NCBI GenBank assembly: GCA_965226785.1 | Contig: CBDDEC010000002.1 | Span: 1 to 64,000 of the forward strand | Direction: 5' to 3' | Source of the DNA: CBDDEC01 sp965226785 | GTDB lineage: Bacteria > Chloroflexota > Dehalococcoidia > UBA2979 | Length of the DNA: 64,000 nucleotides | Part shown: positions 8,264-17,093 of the stretch, piece after piece | How positions within the stretch are numbered: position 1 is the stretch's first letter | Layout of the letters: every line of letters starts with the position of its first letter | Position numbers and translations under genes: made by a program | The notes under the pieces: model-generated | Databases searched by the model: none | What the model saw: the letters and a program-made list of their open reading frames with translations, nothing else | What the model was told of the DNA's origin: nothing

Positions 8264-9619
8264 TCAAGACTCCAGAGCGGCGACAAACTGATCGAGCAAG
8301 GTGGGAAACTGGGCTTGCATTTTCCTAGCCAGCGCACTCAGTCCCTCATCGAGAACGACGGAGTTGCAGGGAGCCCTCTGAACCTCGGGGCCCCACATCG
8401 CGAGACGGCCGCCGAACGTCTCCGTGCGGCCAAGGTAGAACAGGCCGCCGTACTCCACCTCTCCGCTGACCTTGGTTCGAACCTGCCTGCCGACAATGAG
8501 CCGGACAGGATTCCGACCTTGCCCCGCCAGAATTGTCGCCCGGATATCCTCGTTGCTTGTCTCGTGGGGCCGTTCGTCGCAGAAGAGCGTGTTGACCAGT
8601 TTGTGCCTCTGGTTGAACTCAGCGGCCTCGAACTGCTGACGAATCTCGACATGCAGAGGCTCCAGCAATTGTTCCAGCCTACGGAGAGCTGCCTGGAAGC
8701 ACTGCCTCTGCGTCTCCTCATCGCGAACCTGTTGCAGCCTCGGCTCGGCCCTCTCGCGGAGCCTGCTCCACGTGACCGACAAGTCCAGCGCTTGCTGTGG
8801 GGTGGTGGCATCTAGAGTCAGCCAGGCGCGCAAGTCGTCCGCAACTTGTTTCATCGATGGGCGCATGGACGGCTCATGCTGGGTGCACCGCTCGATGAGC
8901 TGATCAAGGTGGTGCGCGAGTGGGTGAGGCCGGGAGCTGCCCACGGCGCAGGCTTCAATCGAAGCGTGTTGTTCGCCCGGCGGGGGCCAGCGCTGATCGA
9001 CACACAGCACCCATAAGGTCTTTGCCAGCGAGAAGACATCAGCCAGTGCCGGATCTGCATTCGTCGGGTCAACAATCATCTCATACGGGAGGAAGAGCCG
9101 CGGCCCAAGCGGTTGGCCGGGACTAGTGAGATCATCGGAGTCGGGTAAATCTACGAGACCGAAGTCCGAGATCGCGGGGTGTTCCCCAAGTAGATACAAG
9201 TTCGAGGCCTTGATGTCCCGGTGGTGTATCTGCAGGCGCTCGTGCAAGTCGGCTAGTGTCTCAGCGATCTCGGCAACTGCGGTCACGACGTCGCGCAGCG
9301 GAGCGGACGAGAGCGCGTCAGCGAGGGGCCGTCCGATGGGCATCGCCAACCATGCAGGGCAAGCTCTGGAGGCGTTGTCGGGCAGTTCGCTGTCGAGTAG
9401 CGGCACGACGTGCGTGTTCGGGCCAATCCGTTCGAGCGCGTCAATCTCCTGACGAAAGCGCTGGTACGCCTCAGATTCTGTCTTGCGTTGATTCAGGATC
9501 TTCAGCGCGACGCTTCCACTACCACCAGTTGCACGCCAGACCTCTGCGTTCCCGCCTTGGCCAAGCGGTTCAACGAGTGTCCATCGCCCGAGTGACTCGC
9601 CCCTACTTCGGCGCATCAT
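8264..9619 (-). CDS. Serine/threonine protein kinase with C-terminal extension
   Basis: Hanks-type Ser/Thr kinase of about 451 residues. It has the glycine loop GQGGNAEV (20-27), catalytic Lys40 in VALKIL, Glu58 of helix C, the catalytic loop HRDIKASN (133-140) and DFG (152-154), then lobe-2 features up to about residue 290. The C-terminal 160 residues are not a PASTA or membrane segment. They contain a charged coiled-coil-like stretch (SRLRERAEPRLQQVRDEE) and a mixed alpha/beta part I do not recognise, so the protein is probably cytosolic. The start at 9619 (ATGATG) overlaps the end of the upstream zinc-ribbon gene, so the two are coupled. Substrate unknown; the neighbour is the obvious candidate partner. 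Confidence 0.82.
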   Translation of the reverse strand: MMRRSRGESLGRWTLVEPLGQGGNAEVWRATGGSGSVALKILNQRKTESEAYQRFRQEIDALERIGPNTHVVPLLDSELPDNASRACPAWLAMPIGRPLADALSSAPLRDVVTAVAEIAETLADLHERLQIHHRDIKASNLYLLGEHPAISDFGLVDLPDSDDLTSPGQPLGPRLFLPYEMIVDPTNADPALADVFSLAKTLWVLCVDQRWPPPGEQHASIEACAVGSSRPHPLAHHLDQLIERCTQHEPSMRPSMKQVADDLRAWLTLDATTPQQALDLSVTWSRLRERAEPRLQQVRDEETQRQCFQAALRRLEQLLEPLHVEIRQQFEAAEFNQRHKLVNTLFCDERPHETSNEDIRATILAGQGRNPVRLIVGRQVRTKVSGEVEYGGLFYLGRTETFGGRLAMWGPEVQRAPCNSVVLDEGLSALARKMQAQFPTLLDQFVAALES

Positions 9620-10085
9620 CCAAGAGCCGTCCGCAGCACAGGCAGTGCACTGGTCCGTTCCGCGCCTCATCGACCTTGACCGGTTCCGAGGGGTGACAGG
9701 CCGGGGTGACCTGTCTCATGTCATCGGGCTCGAATACGGGTGCTGCCTGCTGCCGCTCGGGCATCTCGACGCTCCCGGTGAACTCGATGAGGCCGCCCGA
9801 AGACCGGCCGATCTGTCGGAGCGACCCGGCGAGATCCTCAAGCGAAGGGCGAAGCGCTTCCTGGAAAATCTCTTCTTCGATGTACCTAGACTGCTCCAGA
9901 GTGAACCACTCATCTGCCGCTGCTGTGGCCCCGCAATATGGACAGAAGTACTCGGAGCGAGATGGTACTGAGTCGTCATCGTCCGTTGACAGCCACTTAA
10001 ACTCGCGACTGCAGTGCGGACAGGCGCGCCGGAGGAATCCGTCGGAGTCGAGAGGTAGGCTGATGGCAATCTCGAAGTCGTCCAT
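9603..10085 (-). CDS. Zinc-ribbon protein paired with the kinase
   Basis: About 160 residues, start at 10085 with GGAG 6 bases upstream. It begins MDDFEIAISLPLDSDGFLRR and then has a zinc ribbon with CPHC and CPYC pairs about 25 residues apart. An acidic/helical middle (YIEEEIFQEALRPSLEDLA) follows, and a last CLCC pair sits right at the C-terminus (CLCCGRLLDDAPK). I do not recognise the family. The reading frame ends inside the start of the kinase gene (about 17-base overlap), a strong sign of a two-gene unit. A role as adaptor, substrate or nucleic-acid sensor for the kinase is inference. Confidence 0.65.
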   Translation of the reverse strand: MDDFEIAISLPLDSDGFLRRACPHCSREFKWLSTDDDDSVPSRSEYFCPYCGATAAADEWFTLEQSRYIEEEIFQEALRPSLEDLAGSLRQIGRSSGGLIEFTGSVEMPERQQAAPVFEPDDMRQVTPACHPSEPVKVDEARNGPVHCLCCGRLLDDAPK

Positions 10086-10248
10086 TGGTGCTCCATCTAG
10101 CGATCGAGTGACCGAAATCAGTGACGGATGCCCGAGCCACACCATTGCGCTAGGTCGAACGTGGCCTGCCGATCGGCCAGCAACGCCTTGAGGAAGGCCA
10201 TTATGGCGTTGACGGCGTTGCCGTGTCGGTGACCCCGACGAGCCGTAG

Positions 10249-10518
10249 GAACCATATGAGTTTACCATTCCCAGGTCCTGCCAGAGCTTGGGTTTCATCG
10301 AGTGCCTGCTCTACAACGTACCCGACGGGCTGTTCGTACCGAAGTTGGCCCCGACCTACACGGGCATCCTCAGCTGGCTGAAGAAGGCGAAGCTCCAGGA
10401 CTTCCAGTGCCAGAACGGGGAGGTGGAGTTGTTCGGGCCGGGAAGGGAGCAGTGGACCGTAGCCAAGGCACAGGGCTTCGTCAGGGCAATGCAGAAGCTG
10501 TGGGAGGCGGGGGGTTGA
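10249..10518 (+). CDS. Hypothetical fragment
   Basis: Open from a stop at 10246. It has no clear start codon and reads PRSCQSLGFIECLLYNVPDG to the end QKLWEAGG. Composition is protein-like (aromatic and hydrophobic positions alternate sensibly), but I cannot place the family. Lack of a start or ribosome site suggests the C-terminal remnant of a larger gene. Confidence 0.3.
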   Translation, partial: EPYEFTIPRSCQSLGFIECLLYNVPDGLFVPKLAPTYTGILSWLKKAKLQDFQCQNGEVELFGPGREQWTVAKAQGFVRAMQKLWEAGG

Positions 10519-10691
10519 GGATGGAATGCCATATATGGATCGTTCGCTCTGGCTTTGTCCCGGCGGGCGCCTACGAACACCAGACTCGCGCGCGAAGCCG
10601 TGGCGATTCGGCAGGCGGCGATGAGGCGCGCGCTGCACCCCTAGCGCCTGCAAGGCGAGGTCGTGGCGCGCCCCGCCCGCGGCGGCCGAAC

Positions 10692-11624
10692 TCATGCCGC
10701 AGAGGTGAGCCCAAGGATGGCGGCGAAGCGCTGCATCGCCACGATCTGTCCATCGACGCCGCGCTGTTCACTCGGCCGCACGTCCAGCGTCATGTGCGAG
10801 ACACCGACCTCGGCGTAGCGTCCGATTGCATCGACGATCTGCTCCGAGCTGCCCAGCAGCGCTCCGGAGTCATCGCCGTCGCGGTCCAGCGCCAGTCGCA
10901 AGCGGAGCGTGAGATCGACATCGCTCCGCTCACGCCCCATGTCGTCGCAGAACCGCTGGACCTCCGCCCACTGTGCGGCGACGGCCTGCGGCGGGATGAA
11001 CACCGCATGGAACGCATCGGCGTAGCGGGCGGCACGGCGGAAGGCGGGCCGGGAGTGGCCACCGACCCAGATCGGAATACGGCCGGTGACCGGCTTCGGC
11101 GCGAAACCGACCGGACCGAATTTCGAGAACGGACCGTCGAAGGTGACCGAGTCCTCTGCGAACAGCGCCTCGAAGATCTCGAGGAACTCGTTCGCACGCG
11201 CCCCCCGGCGATCGAACGGCATCCCCAGCGCCTCGAACTCCTCGCGCATCCACCCGACGCCGACGCCGAGGATCGCGCGACCAGTGGAGACGGTGTCCAG
11301 GGTGGCCCACAGCTTCGCGGTCTGAATCGCGGGACGGTACCCCAGAATCATCACTGTCGTCCCGAGTTGCACTCGCTCCGTGCAGCCGGCGACGAAGAGC
11401 AACGTGCCGATCGCGTCGAGCCAAGGGGTCTGCGCCGGCGCCCCGAAGTTGCCGCTCGCGTTGTACGGATAGCGCGAAGCCAGCGTCGCGGTGTCAGGAT
11501 AGGCAATGTGATCACTGACCCAGCAGGAATCGAAGCCGAGTGACTCCGCCTCTCGTGCGAACCGCATCACGTTCTCGCGAGTCGACTGCGAGCCGATCTG
11601 GGGGAGATGGACACCGAACTGCAT
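10692..11624 (-). CDS. LLM-class F420-dependent oxidoreductase
   Basis: Luciferase-like monooxygenase fold (TIM barrel), 310 residues, full length. Signatures are MQFGVHLPQIG at the N-terminus, DSCWVSDHI, the LGTTVMILGYRPAIQTAK strand-loop, GRAILGVGVGWMREEFEALG, and the PIWVGGHSRPAFRRAARYAD block of the F420-dependent subgroup. It probably catalyses hydride transfer between reduced F420 and an unknown substrate; cofactor preference is by family only. It is divergent from the dehydrogenase at 11913, with a 20-copy minisatellite between the two start codons, so both promoters must work around that repeat. Confidence 0.85.
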   Translation of the reverse strand: MQFGVHLPQIGSQSTRENVMRFAREAESLGFDSCWVSDHIAYPDTATLASRYPYNASGNFGAPAQTPWLDAIGTLLFVAGCTERVQLGTTVMILGYRPAIQTAKLWATLDTVSTGRAILGVGVGWMREEFEALGMPFDRRGARANEFLEIFEALFAEDSVTFDGPFSKFGPVGFAPKPVTGRIPIWVGGHSRPAFRRAARYADAFHAVFIPPQAVAAQWAEVQRFCDDMGRERSDVDLTLRLRLALDRDGDDSGALLGSSEQIVDAIGRYAEVGVSHMTLDVRPSEQRGVDGQIVAMQRFAAILGLTSAA

Positions 11625-11652
11625 CGCGAGCCTCCTAGCCTCGGCGCCAGTA

Positions 11653-11832
11653 TGCGCCTCGTGCGCCTCGTGCGCCTCGTGCGCCTCGTGCGCCTCGTGC
11701 GCCTCGTGCGCCTCGTGCGCCTCGTGCGCCTCGTGCGCCTCGTGCGCCTCGTGCGCCTCGTGCGCCTCGTGCGCCTCGTGCGCCTCGTGCGCCTCGTGCG
11801 CCTCGTGCGCCTCGTGCGCCTCGTGCGCCTCG
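11653..11832. repeat. 9-bp minisatellite, 20 perfect TGCGCCTCG units
   Basis: Twenty consecutive copies of TGCGCCTCG with no visible divergence. They lie in the gap between the divergent LLM oxidoreductase and dehydrogenase genes. Because the unit is 9 bases, the frames through it encode runs such as Val-Arg-Leu or Gly-Ala-Arg, but no ribosome site or conserved flank supports a protein. Copy number is likely variable by slippage and could alter promoter spacing. Confidence 0.95.
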
Positions 11833-11912
11833 ACCGATGGTGCGCGTGCCTGGCCAAGGCGACAGAGCGGCGACCTCGGCTACAGTGACCCGGCGACGGT
11901 GGTGAGGTGAAG

Positions 11913-12926
11913 ATGCGAGCAGCGGTATACCAGGGCGCACAGCAGTTCGACGTGGCCGAGATCGAGACACCGGTTCCGGGTCCCGGGCAGTTGCTGGTGC
12001 AGGTGAAGCAATCGGCGATCTGCGGCACGGATGTGCATGCGTTCATGTACGACCTGGCGCCGCCGGGCGCGGTGCTCGGACACGAGATCGCCGGCGTGGT
12101 CGCAGCGCTGGGACCGGACGTCGAAGGTTGGGACGTGGGTCAGCGGGTGGTGGCCGGCGGTGGAGATCCGCCGGCGGGTACGCCCTCGGGGATGCGCAGC
12201 CCGCGCTACAACTACCGCACGATGGGGTTCGCCAGCGCCGCCACCGGCGGGTACGCCGAGTATCAGCTCCTTCCGCAGTGGCGCCCGGCCCCGATCCCGG
12301 ATGACGTGCCGGACGAGGTCGCGGTGCTGACCGAACCCTGCTCGGTCGCCGTGCACGCGGTGCGCCGCTCGGCGGTCCGGCTGGGCGACACGGTCGCGGT
12401 GATCGGCGCCGGACCGATCGGGCTGCTCGTGATGCAGATGGCACAGCTGGCGGGCGCCACGCGAGTGCTGGTCTCCGAGCCGGCGCCGGCGAGGGCCGAC
12501 GCCGCACGGCGCCTCGGCGCGGAGGCGGTGATCGACCCCCGCAACGAAGACCCGGTCGAGCGCATGGTCGAGCTCAGCGGAGGCATCGGGCCGGACGTGG
12601 TCTTCGACTGCGCCGGCATCGGCGACACGCTCAACCAGGGCCTCGACGCCACTCGCCTCCACGGCCAGGCCGTGCTCGTTGCCGTCCCGTGGGAACCGCT
12701 GCCGCTCGAACCGGCGGACTGGATGGCGCGAGAGGTCGACCTGCGCGTCAGCTTCGCCAGCGAGCCCCGCGATTGGCGCGTCGCGCTCGGCCTCCTGGCG
12801 TCAGGTCAGATCTCGGCTGAGGCGCTGATCTCCGAGACCAGCTTCATCGCGCTCGATCAGATCCAACAGTCCTTCGAGGGCTTGATGGCTCCGTCGACGC
12901 AGGTCCAGGTCGTGATTCGCTTCTAA
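11913..12926 (+). CDS. Zinc-dependent medium-chain alcohol/polyol dehydrogenase
   Basis: MDR-superfamily dehydrogenase, 337 residues from the ATG at 11913 (AGGTGA 5 bases upstream makes it better than the GTG at 11907). A GroES-like catalytic domain carries zinc-ligand positions in ICGTDVHAF and GHEIAGVV. A Rossmann domain follows with VIGAGPIGLLVMQ and a cofactor-binding strand ending VLVSEPAPARADAARRLGA; the Glu suggests NAD rather than NADP. The four-Cys structural zinc lobe is absent, as in sorbitol/threonine-dehydrogenase-like members. Substrate unknown. The downstream amidohydrolase stub lies 29 bases away and was probably co-transcribed before the IS cut it. Confidence 0.85.
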   Translation: MRAAVYQGAQQFDVAEIETPVPGPGQLLVQVKQSAICGTDVHAFMYDLAPPGAVLGHEIAGVVAALGPDVEGWDVGQRVVAGGGDPPAGTPSGMRSPRYNYRTMGFASAATGGYAEYQLLPQWRPAPIPDDVPDEVAVLTEPCSVAVHAVRRSAVRLGDTVAVIGAGPIGLLVMQMAQLAGATRVLVSEPAPARADAARRLGAEAVIDPRNEDPVERMVELSGGIGPDVVFDCAGIGDTLNQGLDATRLHGQAVLVAVPWEPLPLEPADWMAREVDLRVSFASEPRDWRVALGLLASGQISAEALISETSFIALDQIQQSFEGLMAPSTQVQVVIRF

Positions 12927-12955
12927 CGACGAGCAGCGATCGGAACGGAACGATC

Positions 12956-13110
12956 ATGGTTCGTGCGATCGACATCCACGTACACCCGCCGGGCGCCCTC
13001 GGCGAGCGCGCGCCGGGGGCGGAGGAACAGCGCCCCAGGCAACCCGGACAGTTCGCGCTGCGCTCGTCCACCGCGCCGGAGCTGGCACAGATGTACGCCG
13101 AGTTAGACAT
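12956..13110 (+). pseudogene. Amidohydrolase N-terminal fragment
   Basis: MVRAIDIHVHPPGALG gives the HxH metal-binding motif at the start of an ACMSD-type amidohydrolase barrel, followed by a plausible helix (PELAQMYAELDML). The gene is cut after about 51 codons by the end of the insertion sequence that begins at 13111. The remaining roughly 250 residues of such a protein are not found on the other side of the IS. Confidence 0.6.
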
Positions 13111-14255
13111 GCTCGCTGTCCCGCCACATTATTCGAGTGCGGCCGGTTTGACGGTCTGACGGCTGCGGTCGAGCCTTCCGCTGGGGCGGGAGGCCGAAAT
13201 GCTGATCTACCTGCAGCTCGTGTTGTGGACGTTACGCCGAGCGGCTCTCGCGCGTGGGGATCTACTGCTCGAGAACCTCGCGCTTCGCCAGCAGCTGGCG
13301 ATGTACGAGCGGCACCCGACGATCCGCGATGGCGACCGCGCCTTCTGGAGCCTCCTCGCGGGCCGGTGGCCAAACTGGCGCAGAGCGGTTGTTGTCGTGA
13401 GCCCCGAGACGGTCGTGCGCTGGCACCGCGCTGGCTGGCGTCGCTATTGGCGCTGGAAGAGCAGGGGCCGGCGGGCCGGTCGTCCTCGGATCCCCGAGGA
13501 GGCGCGTGAGCTGATCGCCCAGATGTCGCAGGAGAACCGCTGCTGGGGTGCGCGTCGAATCCAGGGTGAGCTACGCGCCCTCGGCTACGAGGTGAGCGCC
13601 GAGACGGTGCGCCGCTACCGACTCCAGGCGCTGCGCCGTCCGCCGTCGCAGCGCTGGCAGACCTTCCTTGCCAATCACCGCAAGGAGATCTGGGCCACCG
13701 ACTTCTTCACGGTCCCGACCGTGCTCTTCCAGACCCTCTATGTGCTGTTCTTCGTCTCGCACGACCGCCGCCGCATCGAGCACATCAACGTGACGGCGCA
13801 TCCGACGGCTGCGTGGGTGTGGCGCCAGGTGATCGAGGCGACGCCATGGGGCAGCCGGCCGCGTTTCCTCATTCGAGACCGCGACCGCTCCTACGGCGGC
13901 GACCTCATCGCGAAGGCGAGCGGCATCGGCATCGAGACGGTGCTGACGCCGATCCGGGCACCGCAGGCGAACGGGATCGCAGAGCGCCTGATCGGGACGC
14001 TGCGCCGCGACTGCACCAACCACATCATCCCACTGAGCGAGCGCCACCTCCGCAGGGTCCTGCTCGAGTACGTCGCCTACTACAATGCGACGCGGCCGCA
14101 TCAGACGCTAGCAACCTGGGCAGGAGACGCCAGAAGGTCCGCGGGAGGTGCGGCTCGCCGGGATGGTGCGCGGAGAGGAGGTGCTGGGCGGGCTCCACCA
14201 CCGCTACGAACGAGTCGCTGCCTAGCGTTCCGAGTTTTGTGGCAGGACAGCGAGC
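13111..14255 (+). mobile_element. Integrase-core insertion sequence (element C)
   Basis: The ends are GCTCGCTGTCCCGCCACA on the left and the inverted complement of GCTCGCTGTCCTGCCACA on the right, about 1.15 kb apart. One transposase gene runs between them. No target duplication is visible. Both flanking genes (amidohydrolase, beta-lactamase-like) are truncated at the boundaries, so a deletion or rearrangement accompanied or followed insertion. Confidence 0.8.
13199..14225 (+). pseudogene. Integrase-core (DDE) transposase of element C, frameshifted near 3' end
   Basis: About 340 residues, related to element A's protein. N-terminal helical region (LLLENLALRQQLAMYERHP), winged-helix part (PETVVRWHRAGWRRYWRWKS, GARRIQGELRALGYEVSAET), then the rve catalytic core: Asp in WATDFFTV, Asp in FLIRDRDRSYGG and Glu in NGIAERLIGTLRRDC. 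Around 14110-14135 the frame slips. The expected C-terminus (VRLAGMVRGEEVLGGLHHRY) is read in another frame and stops at 14225. The original frame instead stays open far into the antisense of the sulfatase gene, which is an artefact. A C-terminal slip past the catalytic Glu may or may not abolish activity. Confidence 0.75.
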
Positions 14256-14451
14256 GCGCGCCCTCGTCGATGGCGATGCCGACGGCGCAGGAGGCGAAGC
14301 TCTTGCTGATCGAGCGGAGTTCGTGCGGGGTGTCGTGGATCCAGTGGTGTTCGCCTAAGATGGCGGCGGACTGCACGACCATGACGCCGTGGAGGTTCAG
14401 GCGGGCGCGCTCGGCGCGCGCTACGAAGTCGTCGAGGAAGCGGGACCGCAC
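14256..14451 (-). pseudogene. Beta-lactamase-family serine hydrolase, N-terminal fragment
   Basis: GTG start at 14451 with GGAGGA just upstream, 10 bases after the sulfatase stop, so the two formed an operon. It reads ARLNLHGVMVVQ, ILGEHHWI, HELRSISKSF. SISK is the SxxK nucleophile motif of class C beta-lactamase/esterase-like hydrolases. About 65 codons remain before element C cuts it at 14256; such proteins are normally around 350-400 residues. Confidence 0.6.
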
Positions 14452-14461
14452 GGCGTCCTCC

Positions 14462-16039
14462 TCAGCCGATCCACCAGAGCTGCGGCCACCGGGCGCCGCC
14501 CGCGTTGCGCTGCGGGACCCCAGGGGTGCTGCGGCCGTCCTCGACGTAGCGGGTCAGGAGGTCCGTGAGCTCCTCCACGATCTCCGGCCGCTCCGCCTCG
14601 AGGTTGCGGCGCTCGCCGACGTCGGCGTGAAGGTCGTAGAGCTGGACGGGCGGGAGGCCCTCGCATTCGGGGCCGGGGGCCGGGTAGCTGCGGCCGCCGG
14701 AGCCGGGGCACATCTCGAGTTTCCAGCGGCCCCGGCGGATGGCGAGGGAGCCGTCGACCGAGGAGTGGACGGTGGCCTCACGCAGCTCCGAGTCGAGGGT
14801 GCCGCCGCGCCACAGCGGCAGGTTGCTGACGCTGTCCTCGCCGGCGCCGGCGGGCAGCTCCTCGCCGAGGAGGTCGGCGAGGGTGGCGAGCAGGTCGGAG
14901 AGGCAGACGGTCTCGTCGCTGACACTGCCGGGGGCGATGCCCTTGGGCCAGCGGATGAGAAGCGGGATGCGGTGGCCGCCCTCGTAGATGTCGAACTTGT
15001 GGCCTCGGAAGTGGTAGCTCGGCTCGTGGCCGACGGCCGCCAACTCGGTGAAGTCGGCCATGGGCGAGCAGCCGTTGTCGCTGGTGAAGATCACGACGGT
15101 GTCGTCGGCGGCGCCGGCGCGCTCGAGGGCGGCCATCACCTGGCCCACGACGTCGTCGACCATGAGGCAGAAGTCGCCGTACTCGTTGGTGCCCGACGCG
15201 CCCCGGAACGGCTCCGAGGGCAGGATCGGGGTGTGGGGCGCGGGCAGGGGGAAGTAGAGGAAGAACGGCTCGCCGGTGGCGGCCCGCTCCTCGACGTAGG
15301 CGACGGCCTTTTCGGTCAGCCTGGGCAGGACGTCGGCGTGATCGAAGTCGGGAGCGATGGGTCCCTCGCGCCAGAACTCCTTGCCGTCGCGGCCCGGATC
15401 GATGCGGTCCGGGATGGCGGTGACGCGGTCGTCCTCGACGTACACGTAGGGCGCCATGTCGAGCGAGGCGCTGATGCCGAAGAAGGCGTCGAAGCCGACG
15501 GCGGTGGGGCCGCCCTCGATGGGTTTCGCGAAGTCGACGTCGTCGCCGGCGTAGTCGGGGGTGTCGCGGTCGGAGGACGGGTCGGCGTCGTCGCGGCGGC
15601 CCCAGCGCCAGCCGAGGTGCCACTTGCCGAAGCAGCCGCTGTGGTAGCCGTGGCGAGCGAGGAGCGCGGGGACGGTGAGGCGGTCCGGCTCGACGAGCGG
15701 CTCGGAGTAGCCCCAGCCGGCGCCCTGCTTGAGCCGCGAGCGCCAGTTGTAGCGGCCGGTGAGGATGCTGTAGCGCGACGGCGTGCAGACGGCGGAGGTC
15801 GCGTGGGCGTCCCGGAAGGCCATGCCCTCGGCAGCCAGGCGGTCGAGGTGGGTCGTGCGGATCTTCGAGCGCTCGTTGAGGCAGCTCACGTCGCCGTAGC
15901 CCATGTCGTCGGCCAGGATGTAGACGACGTTGGGCCGGTCGGGGGCCGCCACGCTCCGGGCCAGCGAGGTCATCGCCAGCAAGCGCTCGCTGACGCGGCG
16001 CCAGCGGACACCGAGGCGATCACGAATCGAGTACGGCAT
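14462..16039 (-). CDS. Type I sulfatase (arylsulfatase family)
   Basis: 525-residue sulfatase with the formylglycine motif CTPSR (Cys85) followed by YSILTGRY, metal-binding ADDMGYGD (Asp44/45), GKWHLG, and the C-terminal TSDNGC block. The start at 16039 has GGGAGGTG upstream. There is no clear signal peptide (MPYSIRDRLGVRW is polar), so it is probably cytoplasmic, or the true start lies at a later Met. It needs a formylglycine-generating enzyme, which is not in the window. Substrate could be a sulfated polysaccharide or aryl ester. It is followed by the beta-lactamase-like stub, apparently in one operon. Confidence 0.88.
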   Translation of the reverse strand: MPYSIRDRLGVRWRRVSERLLAMTSLARSVAAPDRPNVVYILADDMGYGDVSCLNERSKIRTTHLDRLAAEGMAFRDAHATSAVCTPSRYSILTGRYNWRSRLKQGAGWGYSEPLVEPDRLTVPALLARHGYHSGCFGKWHLGWRWGRRDDADPSSDRDTPDYAGDDVDFAKPIEGGPTAVGFDAFFGISASLDMAPYVYVEDDRVTAIPDRIDPGRDGKEFWREGPIAPDFDHADVLPRLTEKAVAYVEERAATGEPFFLYFPLPAPHTPILPSEPFRGASGTNEYGDFCLMVDDVVGQVMAALERAGAADDTVVIFTSDNGCSPMADFTELAAVGHEPSYHFRGHKFDIYEGGHRIPLLIRWPKGIAPGSVSDETVCLSDLLATLADLLGEELPAGAGEDSVSNLPLWRGGTLDSELREATVHSSVDGSLAIRRGRWKLEMCPGSGGRSYPAPGPECEGLPPVQLYDLHADVGERRNLEAERPEIVEELTDLLTRYVEDGRSTPGVPQRNAGGARWPQLWWIG

Positions 16040-16253
16040 CAGTCACCTCCCGCCTTCACTGGCGGCCCGGATCTCGGGGGTCGAAGCGTCCGATGACCCC
16101 GGCTCGGCTACGGCGGGGCCATCGTACTCGGCTCGGGCGACTCACGGTGCGCGTCTCGGCGAAGAGGCGAACGCCCATAGCGGAGCTACTCTGAAGGAGC
16201 CAGCCTCCACCCGACGCCGCCGAAGCGCAAATCGGAGCTAGAGTGGCCTGGTC

Positions 16254-17093
16254 GGCAGCGTCAGATCTCGGACCACGCCCAAGCGAGCGCGAGCTAGTGC
16301 CGTCTCTGTCGCAGCTCAGGCCGCCGCGGCCTCCGCGATCAGCGAACGCCAACGCGCCAGGAAGAGTCGTCTCTGCTCGGCGAGCGAGACGTGAGCCTCG
16401 CCGCGTCGCCGAACTCGGAAGTACTGTCGTAGCTCATCGAACGCGGTGCAGAAGCGAGAGGCTGACTCGAAGCTCCCGAAGCCGAGCATCGGGTAGTAGC
16501 GCTGCTTCACGGCTCGATGGCTCTGCTCGGTGTAGTTGTTCAGGTACTGCGTCGTCCGGTGCCACGCCTTGCGCCCGATGATCCAACGGATGGCTCGCCG
16601 GTAGGCTGGGTGCAGGTCTGTGGTGATCCGGGCAGGCTTGGCTTCAGCGACCTCGACGAGCCGCCGCAGGAACCGTCGTGCAGCATGCTTGTCGCGCCGC
16701 TCGCTCAACATTGAGTCGATGAGATCGCCTTTGTGGTCGATCGCGCGGTAGAGGTAGCGCCAACGTCCACCGACTCTCACGTACGTCTCGTCGAGGTACC
16801 AAGAGACGCCGGCGCGGCCGCGTCGCTTCTCGCGCAGCTGATCTGCGAGCCGCCGAGCGAACCGGAACTCCCAGGTACGGACGGTCTCGTGCGTGACTTC
16901 GAAGCCACGTTCAAGCAGCAACTCGGCGACATCGCGAAAGCTCAGCTTGTAGCGGAGGCGCCACAGCACCGCGAGCAGCACGACGTCTGTCGGGTATTGA
17001 AGCTCGTTGAACGGCGTGCCGGTTCGCTCGTTGAAGACGCTCCGGCAGGCTCTGCACGCGAAAGAGCGGTACCCGAGCGAGGTGCGCCGACCC
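16254..17093 (-). mobile_element. IS6-like element B copy 1, truncated at its tnp-start side
   Basis: The left end GGCAGCGTCAGATCTCGG matches the element-B terminus pattern. The right part of the element (first zinc-ribbon codons and the right terminal repeat) is missing, and the sequence changes to a helicase gene at about 17093. It is the most divergent of the six element-B copies. Confidence 0.75.
16316..17093 (-). pseudogene. IS6-type DDE transposase, 5'-truncated
   Basis: Reads from LGYRSFACRACRSVFNERTG to the C-terminus (FLARWRSLIAEAAAA). It holds all three catalytic blocks: Asp in SWYLDETYVRVGGRW, Asp in ITTDLHPAYRRAIRW and Glu in YTEQSHRAVKQRYYP. The first CxxC of the N-terminal zinc ribbon, present in the other copies as CPRC or CPHC, is lost at the junction with the helicase fragment. 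The upstream codons in the open frame are unrelated antisense sequence. Confidence 0.75.

Noticed and set aside
11650..11835. CRISPR array
   Set aside because: The only dense repeat is a tandem 9-mer without spacers. No direct repeats of 24-40 bases with unique spacers and no cas genes were found anywhere.
11607..11888. Val-Arg-Leu repeat protein across the minisatellite (and Gly-Ala-Arg on the other strand)
   Set aside because: No ribosome site and non-conserved flanks. The pattern comes from a 9-bp repeat in frame by length alone.
13199..16096. 965-codon open frame continuing from the element C transposase
   Set aside because: After about 14130 the frame is antisense to the sulfatase and has no family features. 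High GC keeps antisense frames open; the real transposase end lies in another frame at 14225.
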